DNA from: Stramenopiles sp. TOSAG23-2
Lineage: Eukaryota > Sar
NCBI GenBank assembly: GCA_900128395.1
Contig: LT650036.1
Coordinates: forward strand, 1-10,236
Direction of reading: 5' to 3'
DNA: 10,236 nt
Shown here: positions 7,875 through 10,236 of the stretch, one piece after another
How positions within the stretch are numbered: the first letter of the stretch is position 1
Layout: each line of letters starts with the position of its first letter
Translations under genes and position numbers: made by a program
Notes under the pieces: model-generated
What the model was told of the DNA's origin: nothing
The model's database searches: none
What the model saw: only the letters and a program-made list of their open reading frames with translations

Positions 7875-8492
7875 TTATCGTTCACGTTTTTCTTTACGTA
7901 ATTCTGCACCTGTTTTCTTTTTAATTTTTTCATATCTTTTTTTTTTCTTTTCATCTTTTTGTTGATCTTGAAAACCTTTTAACATTTTAGCAAATGGGTT
8001 ATTGCCCGCGCCACTATCAAATGGTCGCTTGACATCATCTTTACCAAATAGATAAATTTTTGCTAATGGAGATTTGAATAACGTCATCGGTTGTAATACA
8101 CTTTGTACACATAATGGAGCTATTATTGCCCATTTGTAATGTATAAAGGAGACAATACATACACCCATAATTAATTGCGTCAATTTTTTTTTCATTTCAC
8201 TCATATCATATGCTTTGTTTGTTTTGTATATTTCTTCTTTTCCTGTTTGTGGATTGTTTACTTTGATTTCTTTTTCATCTTCGTCTTTGTCTTTCTTCCC
8301 ATTTATCAAAAGGTATATGTATAAATTCAAAATTACCATGACACAGATACTACTTGCAAATAACATTCTAACATATAAAACATGTTGTGGATTTTTATCG
8401 TCAACATAATTACGGCTTAAATATGCGGCCGAGATTACAACAGCTGGTTGCATTAAATCAGGCATTTGTGGTGGTTGTTCTTCTTGAGACAT
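7875..8492 (-). CDS. PHO88: PHO88/SND3 family ER membrane protein
   Basis: This 205-residue protein aligns end to end with yeast Pho88/Snd3 (188 residues). Shared elements are the N-terminal AAYLSRNYVDDKNPQ segment (yeast: QLSRRIDMEDP), YVRMLFASSI leading into a membrane helix at about 42-65, and a second hydrophobic segment at about 105-135 with a G-x-C/A...-F-x-H pattern. They also share P-L-C-V-Q-S-V and the family hallmark IYLFGKDDVKRPF near residues 146-158. In yeast the protein is an ER membrane component of the SRP-independent SND targeting route and was first found through phosphate uptake mutants. The charged loop KKDKDEDEKE and the Lys/Arg-rich C-terminal tail fit a cytosolic, possibly ribosome-facing surface (inference). 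The start ATG at 8492 has A at -3. It ends in TAA. It lies in tandem with the BART gene and the protease on the same strand, but the large gaps argue against cotranscription. Confidence 0.93.
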   Translation of the reverse strand: MSQEEQPPQMPDLMQPAVVISAAYLSRNYVDDKNPQHVLYVRMLFASSICVMVILNLYIYLLINGKKDKDEDEKEIKVNNPQTGKEEIYKTNKAYDMSEMKKKLTQLIMGVCIVSFIHYKWAIIAPLCVQSVLQPMTLFKSPLAKIYLFGKDDVKRPFDSGAGNNPFAKMLKGFQDQQKDEKKKKRYEKIKKKTGAELRKEKRER

Positions 8493-8521
8493 TATTAAAA
8501 AGTTTTCTTATAAAATAATAA

Positions 8522-8543
8522 ATATATATATATATATATATAT
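8522..8543. repeat. (TA)11 tract upstream of PHO88
   Basis: A continuous TA repeat about 30 bp before the PHO88 start codon, within its presumed leader or core promoter. Confidence 0.85.
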
Positions 8544-8834
8544 TTCATACACGCACACACCAATTATATAAATATAACTAATATATATGTATCTATCGTA
8601 TAGATCTGCTCCCTTTTAGTCGTCATCTATGTCTATATATATTTCTTTGTTTTTTTTTTTCTCTTTCATTCATTCTACTAATGGTGAAGGGCGGCTGGGC
8701 CATCTGTTTATTCTAGTACTGTGTGCCTGCTATTATATTTTATGAATGAAGATTATTATTTTACTACAGAAGGTGCGTTGAATCATTTATGTTGCTTTTA
8801 TGCAGAAAAGAAAATCCAAATTTTACTAGAGATA

Positions 8835-8840
8835 TTTATT
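8835..8840 (-). terminator. Poly(A) signal candidate of the cysteine protease gene (AATAAA)
   Basis: On the minus strand this is a canonical AATAAA, 38 nt beyond the protease stop. The distance is ordinary for a short 3' untranslated region. Confidence 0.45.
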
Positions 8841-8878
8841 ATTAATACAGTATTAATTACAAAATAATATTACATATT

Positions 8879-9970
8879 TTATACACTGCAATCATCGTTC
8901 CAACAACCGAAGTATCCACCAGCAATTCCCATTTGTACTGGATATGTACTACGTGCAACACGGAAATAACCACCTTCGCCAAATGTCGTGTTCCATGAAT
9001 TTTTAACAATCCAATAATCAATTCCACTTGCTGCATCGGTATCAGCACCAACAATTGTCACAGCATGATCAACTTGTGTTGTTGTACAATTACTAACAAT
9101 GCCGCCAAGATAACCATGTAAACAACTTGCATCAATGCCGATTTGACATGGGCCGTACTTTTCAAGTGCTCGAAGCATATTTGTACTATCACCACCTTCA
9201 CCAATAGGAACGAAATCTGATGATCCAATTTTTGCATTTGATAATGGCTCACCTTCTTTAAACAACCATGGTGGTGTACCATCTCTTCTTTCAACACCAG
9301 GGCAAGGTGGGCATGGGCCATAAGGAGGATTACTTGGCAAAGTGCAATTTGGTGTATATCCGTCGCGCGTGCCATCTGGTGCTAATTCTTCCTCTCGAAA
9401 AAAATTGCAAGTTCTGTTGTATTGATATTCCTCTTCAACTTGAATTTTACCATTTGTAAATTTAATCATCCAATCCCAATTGACATCAGCATTTTGACCA
9501 CAGTTCTTTGCCGGTACACCTGATACAACAAATTGCTCCGATAACTTTTGTAATGGCTTTTTGCCTTGGACAACCATGACACCTTCAGTTGCAGCAACTA
9601 AACTAAATGCCCAACATGTGCCAAAAGGATGTTGTTGTTGAACTGGAGTGACAGCTCCTTGTTTTCTCCAATCAATGGAAATAGAATTCATATCTCTGAT
9701 AGCAAAATTAGTCTCTTTTTTATTTAAAAAATCAATAATTTTCGATGGTTTAGCTTTCTTATCACTAGACGGAGAATGTAAGCAACCGCGTGCTTTGATA
9801 TCTTTTAATGATAAATGCGAATCTTGATTGATACCAAATTTAGCATATTTCTCTTGTTCATTTCGACTCTCATAATATTGTATGTTTGATGGATGAACTA
9901 CATATTTTGTTGATGAAGTTGCAACATGAACAGCTAATAACAATACTACTACCAATAAAATTTTATTCAT
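8879..9970 (-). CDS. Secreted papain-family (C1A) cysteine protease, divergent
   Basis: This 363-residue preproprotein begins with a clear signal peptide ([20 protein letters not shown], cleavage near 19-20). The propeptide (about 20-97) is short and keeps only the end of an I29-like inhibitor domain ([17 protein letters not shown], 45-61). The mature enzyme starts near [13 protein letters not shown]. Catalytic Cys119 lies in GTCWAFS, the oxyanion Gln113 is six residues before it as in papain, His302 is in VDHAVTIVG and Asn324 in KNSW. The end of the domain reads [10 protein letters not shown]. Oddities: the residue matching papain Cys22 is Phe116, and the usual Cys of LSEQELLDC is Gly151. 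The GCxGG motif is reduced to N-C-G-Q-N (156-160). A Pro/Cys-rich insertion lies at about 197-240, and NSWG has become NSWN, forming a sequon. Four N-glycosylation sites fit the secretory route. All catalytic residues are present, so an active lysosomal or secreted endopeptidase is likely. It ends in TAA and has no intron. Confidence 0.93.
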   Translation of the reverse strand: MNKILLVVVLLLAVHVATSSTKYVVHPSNIQYYESRNEQEKYAKFGINQDSHLSLKDIKARGCLHSPSSDKKAKPSKIIDFLNKKETNFAIRDMNSISIDWRKQGAVTPVQQQHPFGTCWAFSLVAATEGVMVVQGKKPLQKLSEQFVVSGVPAKNCGQNADVNWDWMIKFTNGKIQVEEEYQYNRTCNFFREEELAPDGTRDGYTPNCTLPSNPPYGPCPPCPGVERRDGTPPWLFKEGEPLSNAKIGSSDFVPIGEGGDSTNMLRALEKYGPCQIGIDASCLHGYLGGIVSNCTTTQVDHAVTIVGADTDAASGIDYWIVKNSWNTTFGEGGYFRVARSTYPVQMGIAGGYFGCWNDDCSV

Positions 9971-10236
9971 TATTTTTTTTGTTTCTTCTTTTTTTTTTTA
10001 TGATGATGATGATGAAAAACTATTTCAGTTTTGATTCTTTTTATATATGCGTATTATAATATACTATATATAAGGAATGCCATAAAATAATAATGTCCTT
10101 TATATATGTTTATATAATACTATATATAATATTTCCAGACGACGAGTCATCTATATATCTTGTTTTTTTGAATTGTATTATTTGTTTGTATCCTTCGTCG
10201 TTTTTGGTGCTTTGTGCATTATTTGGCACTATTACT
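9971..10236. other. Upstream region of the protease gene, to the right edge
   Basis: Next to the start codon is a T-rich tract (9972-9999) followed by five ATG units (10000-10014, CAT repeats on the protease strand). A minus-strand TATATAAAAAG word at 10047-10037 lies about 70 bp upstream of the protease ATG and is the best TATA-like candidate. From 10093 to the edge, one frame is open on each strand; neither can be called a gene from so little sequence. Confidence 0.5.
10000..10014. repeat. (ATG)5 trinucleotide repeat
   Basis: Five ATG units on the plus strand, in the presumed leader of the protease gene, where they read as CAT repeats and so create no upstream start codons in that transcript. 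Confidence 0.85.

Larger units (their letters stand above)
8493..8878. other. Intergenic region between the PHO88 start and the protease stop
   Basis: These 386 bp hold no gene that I can support. Next to PHO88 is a (TA)11 tract (8522-8543) followed by a short CA run and further TA-rich DNA. A T tract with a pyrimidine-rich flank lies at about 8642-8672, followed by a clearly GC-richer pocket at 8681-8705 (GGTGAAGGGCGGCTGGGCC). On the minus strand this pocket would be about 190-210 bp upstream of the PHO88 ATG and could be a promoter element. The right end is the 3' untranslated region of the protease gene. Confidence 0.55.

Noticed and set aside
8857-9375. Minus-strand frames of 65 and 105 codons overlapping the protease
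   Set aside because: They are out-of-frame shadows. The catalytic His and Asn blocks are found only in the long protease frame, and no frameshift is needed to join them.
1-10236. Mobile element, tRNA, rRNA, CRISPR or viral gene
   Set aside because: No transposase, integrase or reverse transcriptase motifs, no long terminal repeats, no regularly spaced repeats with spacers, and no tRNA B-box-like sequence were seen on either strand.

Overview
The window is nuclear-type DNA from an AT-rich, intron-poor, probably single-celled eukaryote. Four things support this. Every recognisable family except GH67, which bacteria also have, is eukaryotic: SMPD4, PHO88/SND3, a BART-domain protein and a papain-like protease with a signal peptide. 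Genes are separated by AT-rich spacers holding (TA)n, (CA)n and (CT)n tracts. AATAAA or ATTAAA hexamers lie downstream of most stops. The proteins carry in-frame runs of asparagine coded by AAT/AAC repeats. The standard genetic code fits, with TGA, TAG and TAA all used as terminal stops. The lineage cannot be fixed by eye. Low GC, poly-Asn and few introns would suit several protists (stramenopiles including diatoms, amoebozoans) or anaerobic fungi. The BART protein hints at a lineage that has, or had, cilia.

Layout, left to right. (1) Positions 1-110, minus strand: the first codons of a Thr-rich protein that runs off the left edge. (2) 111-779: a divergent promoter region full of microsatellites, with a TATA-like box facing each way. 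(3) 780-4136, plus: an SMPD4-type protein (nuclear envelope/ER, 'neutral sphingomyelinase 3' family) expanded by Asn-rich insertions. (4) 4324-6651, plus: a secreted GH67 alpha-glucuronidase with all three catalytic carboxylates. (5) 6773-7207, minus: a small BART-domain protein with a poly-Asn tail, converging on GH67 with only 121 bp between the stops. (6) 7875-8492, minus: PHO88/SND3, an ER membrane protein. (7) 8879-9970, minus: a divergent secreted papain-family cysteine protease. (8) 9971-10236: a spacer with short frames touching the right edge that cannot be resolved.

The genes do not form a pathway. SMPD4 and PHO88 are endomembrane housekeeping proteins and BART is a small-GTPase effector type. 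GH67 and the cysteine protease are secretory-pathway hydrolases that could serve digestion of plant or algal polymers and protein. I see no mobile element, CRISPR array, rRNA, tRNA or viral gene. The points most worth a second look are the GH67 enzyme in this eukaryotic setting, the altered disulfide framework of the protease, the Asn-expanded SMPD4, and the mirrored TATA/GA arrangement in the divergent promoter.
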